Assembly: GCA_037042185.1 (NCBI GenBank)
Contig: JAXQJY010000018.1
Span: 1 to 64,000, forward strand
Direction of reading: 5' to 3'
Origin: Sordariomycetes sp. S80-01Y
Lineage: Eukaryota; Ascomycota; Sordariomycetes
DNA length: 64,000 nucleotides
Made by a program: the position numbers and the translations under genes. Below are positions 53,744 through 64,000 of this stretch, one piece after another. Within the stretch, counting starts at the first letter, position 1, and every line of letters begins with the position of its first letter. The notes under the pieces are model-generated. The model saw only the letters and a list, made by a program, of their open reading frames with translations. It had not been told where the DNA came from and did no database searches.

Positions 53744-55702
53744 TCAAAAGCTGCGCTCCCATGCTCCCCACCAAACGCCGACGTTCGCCGCAACAATTAG
53801 ATCCAGCATCTTGAGTCCATCCGGGTAGATGATGAGCTTGCCCATCTTGGCCCTCTTGCCCCTGTTCCCGCCACCAGCTTTCTCGCGCCCGAGGTTGACG
53901 TCAAAGGGCGACACCTCATCGTCCTCCTCGTCGAAATCGTCGTCGCGCTTCCAGAACTTGCGGAGGTTCCCGAGCCGTTGCTGGGTGCTCTGCTCATCGC
54001 CGCCAAGGAGCTCCGACGATGGCAGGTTGAAGCGCAGCTCGCTGACCACCATGGAGGATGCGCTCGGCGGCGTGGTGGCGCTTGCTTGCTGCTCTGCGAC
54101 CAAGGGGTTGAAATTCGCCGTCGGTCCCTCGTGAAGGATGTGATGGCATCTTACAGAGCGACCTGCATTTCCCGTCCTGAATTCGCATCGGCCGTCCCAC
54201 GGACTGTTGAAGACATAGCCCCGCGCCTTCATGTTCGGTCCTGGCGTCGTGGTGGGCCCATCCGTCGAGCCGGCAGAGTCGTTACTCGCGAAGCTCTGCA
54301 CGCGCGAGTGACCCTTCTGCGTGAAGCTGTTGCGATCCAGCTTGTTCAGCTTCTGCTTCAACGTCGAACTCCAGCTCTTGGAATAACTCATGACGACCTG
54401 GCGCGAGAACATGCCAGACCCCTGGGTGTTGTCCTCTGGGATGAAGGGGGCCGAGGCATCGACGCTTCTCCGGGCGGGCATGTTGCGGAACTTGGCGTAA
54501 CCTGAGGTTTCGATCTGGACGTCGATGGGTGGTCGAGGCGCCGGGATGTCGTCTGCCGGCGGAGGAGGTAGAGAGTCAAAGTGGCGGGAAGATATACGGC
54601 CGACGTTCCATTGGTTGCCTGAAGAAGGATCTCGGCGGATGAGTGAAAGAACGAAGGAGCCTCCGGACTTCCTTGGCGACAGTGAGCGAGACTGACGCTG
54701 CTGGCTGGCGGAGTAGGGAGAATCTTGCTGCTGTTGCAGAGGCTGCTGATGAGCTGGTGGAGGAGGTGGGAGAGGGTGAGAGAAGTCTTGGGAATGAGGT
54801 CGCGGCTGTCTCGGCGGCGATTGGAAGTTCATCGACTGAGGACGGGACTGATATGAGGGGGGTGGCGTGTTTCGCTCCCGCGAGTAAGGACGCTCATGAG
54901 GAGGCAGCACATAGTCGGGACGGTCGCCCCGGTCGTAGTAGCTTTGCTGGCTGTACGGCCGTTCAGCTGAAGTGAAGGGCTCCGGCTCAGGCCCGGGCAG
55001 CGGAGGCAGTGTCTTGACGGAAGCAGGCGAGTCGTCCTGTACGTGACCACCTGGGGGCTTCCTTGGCGGCACGTGCGAAAGTTCCGGCTGGAGCTCAAGC
55101 GCGGGCTTGGCAGGGGCGGAATAGGGGTAGCCTTGCATGTCGGCATTCGAGAGCCCAACCCCCGAGTCCGCCAAGGGCCTCGAGGGCACATTCAACGGCG
55201 CCGGCTGCAGCTCCATGTCCGGCCCGAAGGCTGGCAGCACGGGCGGCCCGTCCTGACCTGGAACGTTCAGATGCCTCGGAGGCTGCGGCGGCATCGGCTC
55301 ATCCGGCGTCACCGGGCGTTGAGTGCCGGCGACTGGCTTCCGCCGGATGGCATTGCGCGAAGGGCTGCCCTCGTCACTCGAGTTGCCGACATTGGCCGTA
55401 ACGGGTGCCGGGGCGGCGAGATCCTCGGGGCGAGAGGTGTCGAGGTGGACGTAGTAGAGTGAGCTCGCGACGTCCTCGGCCGTGACGTTTTTGAGCTGGG
55501 GCTTGAAGGGTGAGAGGATGACGTCTAGGGAGGATCAGCGCATGTTTGGTAGGGAGAAGAGAGAAGAAAACGTACCTCGAGTGCCCGGGACCCTGGAAAT
55601 GTACAGTGTCAAGGGATCCTGCTTCTGCTCCGTCGGGTTGACGGGATACTGGGGCGGGTTGGCAGCCAAATAGTTGAGGCTAGCCAACGACCGCGCCTCC
55701 AT
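53744..55702 (-). CDS. Proline-rich conserved fungal protein, unknown function
   Basis: Two exons, 55702-55576 and 55524-53744, with a 51-nt intron, encode 635 aa. The N-terminal about 75 residues (MEARSLASLNYLAANPPQYP, LTLYISRVPGTRDVILSPFK) look conserved and folded. The middle (about 100-330) is disordered, rich in Pro/Gln/Ser/Arg, including PPPPPAHQQPLQQQQ. A second conserved-looking domain (about 330-600) contains GSFVLSLIRRDPSSGNQWNVG, a beta-rich ARGYVFNSPWDGRCEFRTGN and VRCHHIL, then SELRFNLPSS. A basic patch (GNRGKRAKMGKLIIYPDG) precedes the hydrophobic C-terminus LDLIVAANVGVWWGAWERSF. No catalytic motif is recognised. The layout suggests a scaffold or signalling adaptor. Function not assigned. 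Confidence 0.8.
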
Positions 55703-57044
55703 AACTTGATATGGCGAGTAGTATGTGTTGACTGACGACAGAAGTCGGAAAGAAGGAGAATAGGAAAAAAGACTGAAGAATATCGGAAGAGACGACCACA
55801 AGATAAACAAGCAGTCTGACCGCCGAGTCTCACTGCCTGATGAGAAGAGCCGTGCCTAAAGTAAAGGCCCCTCAGGCGCCTCCGGGGTCAGTGCTAACGT
55901 CAGAGATGCGGCTGGGGCTGAGGCGGGAGCTCGCCGACTTTGTGGTTGACGGTGAGGAGCATGCAAGGAACAAGAGCCGGGGTGTGCTGTGGGATGGACG
56001 CGGCCACGAGGGCAGCTATTTTCTCTCTCTGCGGGTGGCTTCTGGTTTTGTTGCGTCGAGGTCGAGGCCAAGCCAAAGCCTAAGCCCAAGTTCGAGGTTG
56101 GTCCCTGCGTGGCCCTGAGGCTGCGCCAAAACAGGGTCGACAGACGTCAGCGCTGTGGCTGTGCTGGACCCTGAGATGAGCGTTGCTAACGTGCTACTAG
56201 CGTGCGAGTGACCGCCACGTCGGTTCTCAAGCAGGGGCAGCTGATGACCGAAAGTCTGAAAGTCAGGATGAAGCTCCGTGAAGCTGCAGTGACTTTTCGA
56301 TAGGATGCCGAGAAAAGAATGAGAAGGAAACTTGGCGTCGGGTGACAGGGTGGAAGACACTGCAGCAGCCCTCGGATCGGCCCCGTGTGGCGCGAGTCCA
56401 CGCGGCATGGCGCTAGAAGGGTAGCTGTAGCTGTACGTAAAGCCACTGTGAAGACCTGTAAGCTAGGCGAAGCCACAGCTGGAAAGGCCAAGAATAGAAG
56501 CACGCGCACTGTTCATCTACCGACCGTCTACGTCATCCCGACTGTGCTCGCAGCGCTGCGCACTGTCTTTAGGGCCAAGGCCAGGGCCACCCGCAGCCTC
56601 TGCCACTCTGTGACCCGTCAGCGTCAGCCAGAGCGCGCAGAACGAGACATCCCCTTTTAATTGACTTTGCGCCTCGAGACATTTCCTCGTATAATTTCGC
56701 ATCCACACGTGTCTGAAAAGGGGGACCTCAGAGACGGATGCGTCATCGCGCACGGCATCGAAAGACAGCTGCATGGGCTGCCCCGGCTCGTCAGACCCGA
56801 CTTTTGATCCCCAGGTCATGCACCGTTCCACTTGCCCTTGGCTGGCTGAGTCGAGCGACGAGCACGGAGGAGATGTGGCTTTCAGCTTGAAGGGTAGGGT
56901 TGTCTTGTAGCAAATACTGCATACTGTTCCGTCGATACTCGTTTCAGCCATCTCGGCGATCCGCCAGCTTCTTTCCTGGCCGATGTTCCCGAAGCACCCG
57001 TTGCCTCTTGGTAGCTGGACATGTAGTCCTCAACCCAAACGCAA
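55703..57044. other. Intergenic, no gene recognised
   Basis: 1.34 kb between the promoter side of the proline-rich gene and the 3' end of the small secreted protein gene. Frames of 60-140 aa on both strands lack any family feature. Confidence 0.5.
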
Positions 57045-57388
57045 TTACTTGTCGTCACATCCAGTCGGCTCTTCCTGACAAGCCGTCGCCGTCGCGGTAA
57101 CCCACTGCGTTCCCCCACAGCCACCAGGACACCCACGGCCGTTCTCGTCACCCTCGATGCACGGGAACTCCTCAAACACCGTGGCCACAGCCTCCGCGCA
57201 GCCACACACGGGCGTCACGGTTGAGATGGCCAGACACAGGGGCATGATGCAAGTCGAGCACACCGAGGTGCGGGACGTGATGGTCGGGCAGGGAGGGTTC
57301 TGCGCGCTGGGACGGTTAGCTGGTGCTGCGATCGGAGGGTCCGGACTCACTAGGCCAGTGGCAGCAGAGAAAGAATGAGGAATTTCAT
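57045..57388 (-). CDS. Small cysteine-rich secreted protein
   Basis: Two exons, 57388-57351 and 57306-57045, with a 44-nt intron (GTGAGT donor, GCTAAC branch site, CAG acceptor) encode 99 aa. The first exon and the junction form a short signal peptide, MKFLILSLLPLAYAQ. The mature part of about 84 residues has 11 cysteines, in clusters NPPCPTITSRTSVCSTC, PLCLAISTVTPVCGC and GRGCPGGCGG. Size, signal and Cys density match fungal effector-like or surface-active small secreted proteins. No CFEM, hydrophobin or LysM pattern fits. It lies in the gene-poor right part of the window. An alternative acceptor 6 nt later would create a stop, so the chosen junction is preferred. Confidence 0.75.
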
Positions 57389-58647
57389 CGTAGGTGCTTG
57401 CAAGTGTGATCTGATGGTTGAGGCGAGGGAGCGACATGGAGTCGGGGAGCGGCGAGGTTATGAGCTTGTTTGTCTGCTGGTGCCACCCTTCGACCTGAGA
57501 CACCGCATTCCCAAGCACGGCTACCCTTTGCCTTTATACACACAGAATCTAGCCCGCTCATCTCCCGTGTCCTCAATTTGTAGAACCTTATCTGCAGACC
57601 GAAGGGGGCCTGTCAGGTGACAAATCTGAGAGCTGTCGTCAGCGGCGGGGGCATCACCACTGACACGGGGTCTTGGCTTACACCGACATTGCTCACGCTC
57701 TCGTGATGTTGCGGGGAGAGGTCAGCAACAGGATGCGGGCATTCCGTTGCTGCTGCTTGGCCGAATTGAGACGAGGAAAGGGGAATTGGAGCTTGGCCCA
57801 AGGTCGAAGCTACCTAGGATTGACGGTGCCAGAAGGCGATTGGGCTTGGCGTCCTGGGAAATACTATGCATGCCACCACAGTCGGCACCAAGCTGGAATA
57901 AGGACCAATTGTTGAAGCTGGGGCTAGTGTTTAGCTTACTAGTATGCAAATGTGATACAAGAAGACGGTACCGTACTGCTGGAGCTGGAGGGCCACATCG
58001 CATTGAGACTACTCAACTCACGGCGAAAGTGTAAGTGAAGGGGCGTGAGAGAGACTCATACCGGGAAATAGAACATTGTGTTTGAAGCTCTCTTTGAGGG
58101 AGCAGAGCGGTAGGACGGCCCCGGACTTAATCGTGTGGTTTCCATGCACCTGCGACTTTCCTGCGGAGTGGTTCTGGAGGCGCACAACTAGGCACAATCG
58201 CAGCCTGCCTCATTTGCTGGGGTCCCCCCAACGCACCCAGCCTCAACGCCATGACACACACAATGCCATGAGGAACTGCAAGAGCTGCTGCTAGAATCAA
58301 ATGAAATAAGACGCCTGGAAAAAGAAAACCCAACCAGCCACTCCCTAGCATAACCCCTACTACGAAGGTGTACCTAAAGTAAGCCTGTGCGGCCACTGGA
58401 GGGCCATGCAGCAGCCTTTAGTCTCCTGCAAGTTGGTTCAGGCTGGGCGAGAACATACGTACCAGAATCTTGGGCGCCTAAGTATATTTCAGAACGACAG
58501 TTCCTCCCCGCCGCAGCGTTCTCCGCACTTCTGTCTAATCTTGATGTTGTTCTCAAGTCCGCGATATGTGAGTACAATCACTCCACCTCTTGTGAGACCC
58601 GTGCCCACAGCCTCGAGATAAACGAACTCTTCTGACTTCAACAAGTA
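57389..58647. promoter_or_regulatory. Divergent intergenic region
   Basis: 1.26 kb between the starts of the small secreted protein and the BTB gene. No gene or specific site recognised. Confidence 0.45.
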
Positions 58648-59892
58648 ATGTCTTATCTTTCGGAGACTTACGATATTGATGGGGAGGGCGACGTCCTTCT
58701 GTGTATCTTAAGAGCAGATCTGATACACGACGGCCTAAACCTGGAAGACGACATTTCGGAGCCTGACACGCTAGTTGATGATGCACCATCCCTGGACACC
58801 CTTGTTGAGAATGGTATCCTCATTGAGGATGTAGGGCCTCCGCCTGTGCAGGCTCCAATCCCGGTGTCACGGCGTGCTGTGCGATTCCGTGTCAACTCCA
58901 ACCACCTCCGAAGGAGCTCGCCGGAGTTCGCGAGATTACTAGACGAGTACGTCGGATCCCCTGGCGCTGCCTATCAAACACATTTCCCGATTCGCATCCC
59001 AATCTGGAACAACGACCCTTCCACTATGGGTCTGATACTTCGCATCATCCATGAAGATTCCCTGCAGCAGACAGCCGACCAAGAAATTCAACAGCTTTTT
59101 CCAGCGGCGGAGAATCACGTCGGTCAAGTCGATCTCCCTATCCTTGCTCGGATTGCTACGATAGCTCATAAGTATCAACTTGAGTCAGCCGTTGATGACT
59201 GCTTGGCAAATTGGATTGACCGGCTTTGGACACGAACGGCTGCATCGTCGATTACTGAGGCGCTTGATTGGGTCTGGGTGTCTTGGGTCTTTGACCTCAC
59301 AGACTATTTCTCAGCGGCTACTAGTTATCTGGCCAAGACTAGCACGGAGTCGCTCAAGGATCTCAATCTAGAGCTCCCAATCCCGTCGGCGGTTATTGGT
59401 GAGTTAATCTTGCAGCTACGCGCCGTCTATGGCTGAACCTGTATAGCTGCCATCGACGGCCTTCGGATCGATGCCCTGAGCGATCTTTGCTGTCTCTTCA
59501 GCTCTCAGGCAGAGAAAGTCGTTCAAAGATCGACGGCTCTTTTAAAGGACGCCAAAGCGCAGGCTGATTCAAAGATCAGAGACTCCGTGACGATCCAAGA
59601 AACCTCCAAATTGGGGCTGTTGCTTTTCAGGGGACATGAACTCAACTTCTGGCCCGAAAATGACCCGGATTTTCGAGGAACCAGCTATGCTGATGCCTCT
59701 CATATAATTCGAAGCATGATTATCCCTGAAGGGGGCGGAGTGACAGAACTGAATAGTAGATCCAGCTTGGCGGTCTCACCCATCTTCAACGACCAGTTCT
59801 GCATCTTGCTCGAGTGCTTGGAAGCCCGGGGTTGGGAACTGGAATTGAAGACTTTCAAGACGATTACAAAGACACCAAAGTTCACCTACTGA
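58648..59892 (+). CDS. BTB/POZ-domain protein, fungal type
   Basis: Two exons, 58648-59398 and 59447-59892, joined over a 48-nt intron (GTGAGT, TAG) that splits an Ala codon, give 398 aa. After an acidic N-terminus (about 1-75) comes a fungal BTB pattern: VRFRVNSNHLRRSSPEFARL (the F-x-V-x-S-x-x-L-x-x-x-S-x-x-F core), IWNNDPSTMGLILRIIHEDS, and a tail helix ILARIATIAHKYQLESAVDD with CLANWIDRLW. BTB domains mediate dimerisation or link substrates to Cul3 ubiquitin ligases. Many fungal ones, like this, lack other domains. The C-terminal about 120 residues, with a charged coiled segment near STALLKDAKAQADSKIRDS, match nothing I know. Partner and role unknown. Confidence 0.78.
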
Positions 59893-60205
59893 TATGAACG
59901 GTGTATTGGACTTTTCCTGAAGGCGAAAAGTGCGAAGGCTGGCTTCTGGTGGACATGGTTTGTTCAGCAAATCTAGGAGAGATAAGAAAAAGCGGGATAT
60001 GGCTAGGGCTCTTCTGCGACCCAAGCTTTTAGAATGATTCCTGATGTGTAAATTTGTCGAAATTTGATGCTGTGGCCCTTTCATGAACAAGAAACTTCTA
60101 ATCTTGAAGGCTCCCAAGATGTATTGAGTACTTTCCAAAACACCACCACGTTGGCTTCTGCTGATGGCTGGCGGTGTATTCTTGAAACCACACATTTAGC
60201 ATTCC
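59893..60205. other. Intergenic, nothing certain
   Basis: About 310 bp between the BTB stop and the decayed bHLH copy. It may be the continuation of that relic, but I see no convincing similarity. Confidence 0.4.
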
Positions 60206-60390
60206 TCGTCGACGCGAAGGACACTGGAGTTCTTCCCATTCCACGTTCGGCGAAGCTGTAGGATCGCGGCTATCGCTACATCCTCTCAGGTCAGAGCATT
60301 CTGCGAGGAAAGATGATGCGAACATCTCAAAGCATATGCCGCTAAGCTCTGCTGAAGACAGGGTTACGTCGGATAAGAAGTTTGGCCATG
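60205..60390 (-). pseudogene. Decayed partial copy of the bHLH gene at 63 kb
   Basis: Reverse-strand sequence here aligns by eye with the N-terminal part of the bHLH gene (about 63570-63740). LSSAELSGICFEMFASSFL parallels LSPAEFSSIYSEMFASPFL, followed in both by a short Asp/Ser-rich segment and ASPN/SSPN. Over the best 47 bases, about three quarters of the nucleotides agree. The bHLH domain itself is not recognisable downstream, so this copy is truncated or too diverged. It is either an old tandem duplicate (about 3 kb apart) or the remnant of a larger duplication. Confidence 0.55.
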
Positions 60391-61280
60391 GCTTGTTTAG
60401 GGCCGCAGAGGAATAGTGTGCCGGTGAAACGTGTGGCAACATGTAACTCCCATGAATGGGTCTTCATCGAGGGTGTTGCAGGAGATCATTCTCGAAGTAT
60501 TCCGCGCACTTGAGGTCTATGCTCATCGAGATCGCAGTTGATATTATCCACATTATTCGCGAGCACTTCAATTTTGACCAATGCGTGAATACACACAGGA
60601 ACATCGTGAAGCTCTTGGAACGTCACGCAATCGTCCGCCTTCCATTATACTCGGGCCTCAGGTGTGAACTCATCAATCAATCGAAGGGATGTATAATCAT
60701 CCCGCCCAACTCGCTTCTCCGCAAACCGACCAGCCGCTGGCCCGACAGATCTTCTTTCCTCCAGTGAACCGCCGACTTTCTCGGATACGGTTTCTGCCAC
60801 TCCTCTCGAGTCTTCAAAGGTGGGTCTTCAGGACGTAGACCTGACAGTCCTCCACATAGCTCAGCCAGAGCAGTAGTTTGTCCGCCACCTCGCTCACCAT
60901 CGTCGTCTTCACCTGAGATGGTGATCCGCTTTGGGAGCCTTGATCCGTGCCAAAGATCCACCCAATTCGCTTCTTCGTCCGCCGCCAGGGATTGGCCAGC
61001 GCTATGCGTAGCCATGATCCCCTGTCCGTCTGGCAACCTAATCACCTAGCCCTCGGGTATCTCTTTAGTCCAAAGCTGCCTAATAGGAATCGCCCATGGT
61101 TCTTTTCCGAAAATATCCGCACGTATTACCGCTGTCCGGCGAGTATCGTCGTGGTCGTCATGGTCGGTGTGGCCCATGACTAGCAATTTAACTCTTTCCG
61201 GGTTCCGAATCCAGGCTAAGAGGCGATACGACGGATCACTTTCAAGAGTCTAAAATATAGCGATCTTTTCCTTGGCTTAT
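60391..61280. other. Intergenic, nothing recognised
   Basis: Only short frames on both strands (for example 60456-60767 plus, 61045-60677 minus) with no family features. Confidence 0.45.
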
Positions 61281-61349
61281 ATCTACTATTCTCTATCGCT
61301 TTGGTTAGGGTTGCCTAAGTATAGCGATATGGCCTCCCCCCCAAGAGCG

Positions 61350-61890
61350 AGGGAAGTCTTCCGACACGACAGCGATCGTAGTTCTGAACATATGCCATGC
61401 CAGAATTAACCAATAACGATCGAATCAATGGCGTAGGCGCGAAGCCGTCTTTGGAGAGTTGTTCGGGCTAAACGTCCTGTCTATCTTTGTCGTTAACTCC
61501 TATGTGAAAGAACACACGACACATCGTCTCGACTCGAAGACGCAAGTGCACGAGTTACGGCACCAAGCGTCTCACCGAAGGGCGGATGTGATATTTGACG
61601 TACTTTTCTCCTTTAGCTAGGGGCGTGTCATTGCCTTGGCTAACGATCTTGAGACTGGTCAAAGCTGGCGGAAGGGAATCCAGCAGCGCGCTTAGATCTC
61701 GGCGGTAGACGAAGCACACTATATTTCGCAAAGCCATTAGAGAAGAAGAAACAAGGTTATCCATCTACTTAAGCATCGCAGCTAGGCACTGGAGACGCTC
61801 GCTCAGTTCGGGGTGTAGATCCGGCTCACCAGATAGATAACGCTCTAAATCTTCATCCCTATCCATTGAAAACGTGAGGGACGTATGTAT
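61350..61890 (-). pseudogene. Relic of an F-box/LRR-like gene
   Basis: A reverse-strand frame reads through several stops with recognisable phrases: LERYLSGEPDLHPELSERLQ, LSALLDSLPPALTSLKIVSQ, and a HLRLRVETMCRVFF segment. Leucine-rich phrases of the type LPPxLxSL and HLRLRxxxMC are common in fungal F-box/leucine-rich proteins of unknown target. At least three in-frame stops exclude an intact gene. Surrounding DNA (61.2-62.5 kb) is more AT-rich than the window average, in keeping with mild RIP or long decay. Confidence 0.4.
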
Positions 61891-62970
61891 CCGCCATACT
61901 TTTTGACTTCGAAGTTCCGCAAATTACTCTAATAGAGGGACAATAAGCGCGACCAATCCATAGAGGATCGGGAGAGCAGCGTGGTGCCAGTCTTTGCTAA
62001 CCCGGGAGTAGGCCAATAAATCGTTTCGACGACCTTGGGCTTAATGTTGAACTTATAGTAGAATGACACATATAACGACTGATAGTAGAGAGGCTACGAC
62101 AGAGGGAAGGGTTTGGTGACGGCCAGGGAAAACGTTCGGTGATGGGACGAAACCAGCAAAGGAAAAGGCGTTGGTTCCAGCAGAAATTCCAGTGGTTGAC
62201 AACTCTTACGCCAAACACACTGCGACACTCCCGCTTAATTACATCAAGACACGGCTACATGCACTTGTCTTTCCGTAATTGATGCAGTATTGTGGTGAAG
62301 TTGTGGGAGCACGAAACAAATTTCAGGGGTAATTGTGTATCAGCGCTATATTCTGGCACTGAGCATCAAAAAGCTGTAGGAATCGAGGACCCGCGTTTCT
62401 CTTACAGTGGCGTGGTCTTATTCTGCATAGTAATGAGACTAAACTGGCTACAAGACGCTCGAGAACCTGTACTTGCTACCAAGAACGCTCAGCGTGCGTT
62501 TTGGCACCTCAGCAGTTAATCGGAAATGTTCTGAAAACCTCGATTCGGTATTTTGTGCTAAGCATGAGCTGTGGCCGCGTCAAACTATGAATAGTTTGAT
62601 TGGCCTGACTTAAGTGCTCTCCGCAGAGGCACAGAAGCACAGAAACTGGTAGTAATGTCGCCTACATAGCCACCGAGTGACTAACCTCATGTCTGGGTGC
62701 AGCCTGCCACGAGGCAGCTTTGAGGTAGCAGTGACAAAAGCACTGCGTTGTAGCTTTAGTGGTCAAGTCTCCGGCGGCGTTAGGTAACTGATAGAGCTCG
62801 AGAACCAGCTTGTCGCGGTCTCATAACGAGGAAGAGAACGGCCACATGGATTGCCCCACAGAACAAGAACGAATCAAGGTGTAGTTGGAAAGAGTTGCGT
62901 CGAATATAATTTGCCGTTTACAGTCTCAAGCTATGTTTATGAATGGCATCCCGAAGTGTTTCAGTTCAGA
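61891..62970. other. Intergenic, AT-richer, nothing recognised
   Basis: About 1.1 kb without convincing genes or repeats; likely decayed sequence plus the 3' end of the bHLH gene. Confidence 0.45.
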
Positions 62971-63939
62971 CTAGGTACAGCGCATTCCTAGGGCAATCTT
63001 CAGTCGCCCCACCTCATCTCTCAGCCATTCATTCTGATGTTTCAGAGCTAGCAGCCTCTGGCTGGCTAGATCTAGTACAGCCCCCTTGCTCAGATTCCGG
63101 TATCCATTGTTGTCACTGTCACCGTCACCATATAAACTTATTACCCCCGAATCAGAGGAATCCACTGCTTCCAAGAGTCTCAAGAAACTGCTGTTCAAAC
63201 GGCAGCGATACTTCTTTTCAACTTCGTTATGGGTGGAGGCGTGGACGGTATGACCGTCACCTCCATTCCCAACGAAGCGCGGTGCCCTGCAGGGTGCTGA
63301 GCCTTTGGCCGCCCGCGAGGACGACTCGGGCTTAGGGCTTGTCTTTCGGTGATTATCGGCTCTCGACGAGCTAACGGACCCTGCAAAACGGTTTGGCGTT
63401 GGGTGCTCTACCTCGACTGGGCGTGGAGATTGTGTGCGTCGATTCCCACGCATCGTACGTCGCTTGACGGACATCTTAGGATCAGCTGCAGCCACTTTGT
63501 GAATAGAATGAGGAGTGGGCGGCACGTAATCGACCCCGTTGATCGGATCGATCTCAAACGCAGGCCACAGCGTCGTCGGTATTGGGGCCCCTGGAGCTTC
63601 TCTCATGTCCTCATTCGGCGAAGATGTAGAACTGAGGCTATCGTCATATCCTCCCAGGATCGAGATATCCTGGAGGAAGGGTGATGCAAACATCTCGGAG
63701 TAGATGCTGCTGAACTCTGCCGGAGACAAGCATGCGTCGGATGAGTAGTTCAGAGACGGCTAAGTAAGGTATGCAGTCAGCGATTGGTCTGGATGGAGCG
63801 ATTTGTGACAATATAGCGAGTGAATAATGGGTCTTACCAGACTAGAGTGCCTTGAGTCTGTCATGAAATTGTCGAGCGTTGCATCGCCGTCCATGTCGTT
63901 GGGAACAACGCACGTCTTGGGTGTAGGCAGTTGCTGCAT
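62971..63939 (-). CDS. bHLH transcription factor
   Basis: Two exons, 63939-63838 and 63759-62971, with a 78-nt intron (GTAAGA, TTAG) give 296 aa. The C-terminal bHLH reads HNEVEKKYRCRLNSSFLRLLEAV (basic region plus helix 1, with the E-x-x-Y/R-R core), a loop of about 25 residues containing Asp/Ser/Gly (SDSGVISLYGDGDSDNNG), then helix 2 SKGAVLDLASQRLLALKHQN and a leucine-rich extension. VEKKYR and a single bHLH near the end resemble the SREBP-like/fungal sterol or developmental bHLH group, without the membrane part of SREBP. The N-terminal 170 residues are disordered and include a basic KMSVKRRTMRGNRRT patch. A broken copy of the N-terminal part lies about 3 kb to the left. The start MQQLPTPKTCVVP is 61 bp from the window end, so the promoter is not visible. 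Confidence 0.85.
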
Positions 63940-64000
63940 TTTGGAAAGTTGAAATAAAAACAGGTTGAAACGCAATGGGTTTGCGCTTTGAGGTAAAAGA

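Overview
The window is nuclear DNA of a filamentous ascomycete (Pezizomycotina, most likely Sordariomycetes). Coding sequence is GC-rich. Most introns are 45-80 nt with GTAAGT/GTGAGT-like donors and CTAAC/CTGAC branch sites. Fungus-specific families are present: a Zn2Cys6 factor, a siderophore MFS transporter, an NCS1 permease and a fungal BTB protein. A strongly AT-rich, repeat-like block at the left end resembles RIP-mutated DNA. I cannot name the species from sequence alone. Exon joins were deduced by eye from splice signals plus reading-frame and family continuity. Every joined model is a multiple of three, but individual junctions are predictions.

Layout. 1-0.9 kb is AT-rich repeat relic; 0.9-4.9 kb has minisatellite DNA and decayed or doubtful genes. 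5-10.4 kb holds metabolic genes: a D-2-hydroxyacid dehydrogenase, complex I subunit NDUFA13/GRIM-19, a short-chain dehydrogenase and an amidohydrolase. 11-13.4 kb is the Pol II CTD phosphatase Fcp1. 15-23.8 kb is a nutrient-uptake block: a siderophore-iron transporter with two GATA-type iron-repressor sites upstream, then a GH78-like glycosidase, a Zn2Cys6 regulator and a sugar-porter MFS gene that look like a small glycoside-use cluster. 24.3-34.2 kb is a chromosome-maintenance block: condensin subunit 1 divergent from Cdc7 kinase, then ribosomal protein uL15 divergent from the Chl1 helicase. 34.5-36.2 kb is an NCS1 purine/pyrimidine-type permease. 37.2-38.3 kb is a bZIP factor of the GCN4/CPC1-IDI-4 kind with short upstream ORFs and TGASTCA sites. 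About 5.8 kb with no recognisable gene follows. 44.2-55.7 kb carries a two-finger CCCH protein, mitochondrial acyl carrier protein, a polytopic membrane protein, a secreted M14 carboxypeptidase, complex I NDUFS8 and a proline-rich fungal protein. 57-64 kb is gene-poor: a small cysteine-rich secreted protein, a BTB protein, a decayed copy of a bHLH gene, another gene relic, and the intact bHLH gene at the right edge.

How it works together. Three complex I genes (NDUFA13, acyl carrier protein, NDUFS8) lie within 46 kb. Several housekeeping genes are in divergent pairs with 340-560 bp shared promoters. The most informative regulatory signals are the paired ATCTGATAA sites before the siderophore transporter and the uORF/intron arrangement of the bZIP gene. 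Both window ends look accessory, the middle conserved. I found no tRNA, rRNA or CRISPR array, and no complete transposon.
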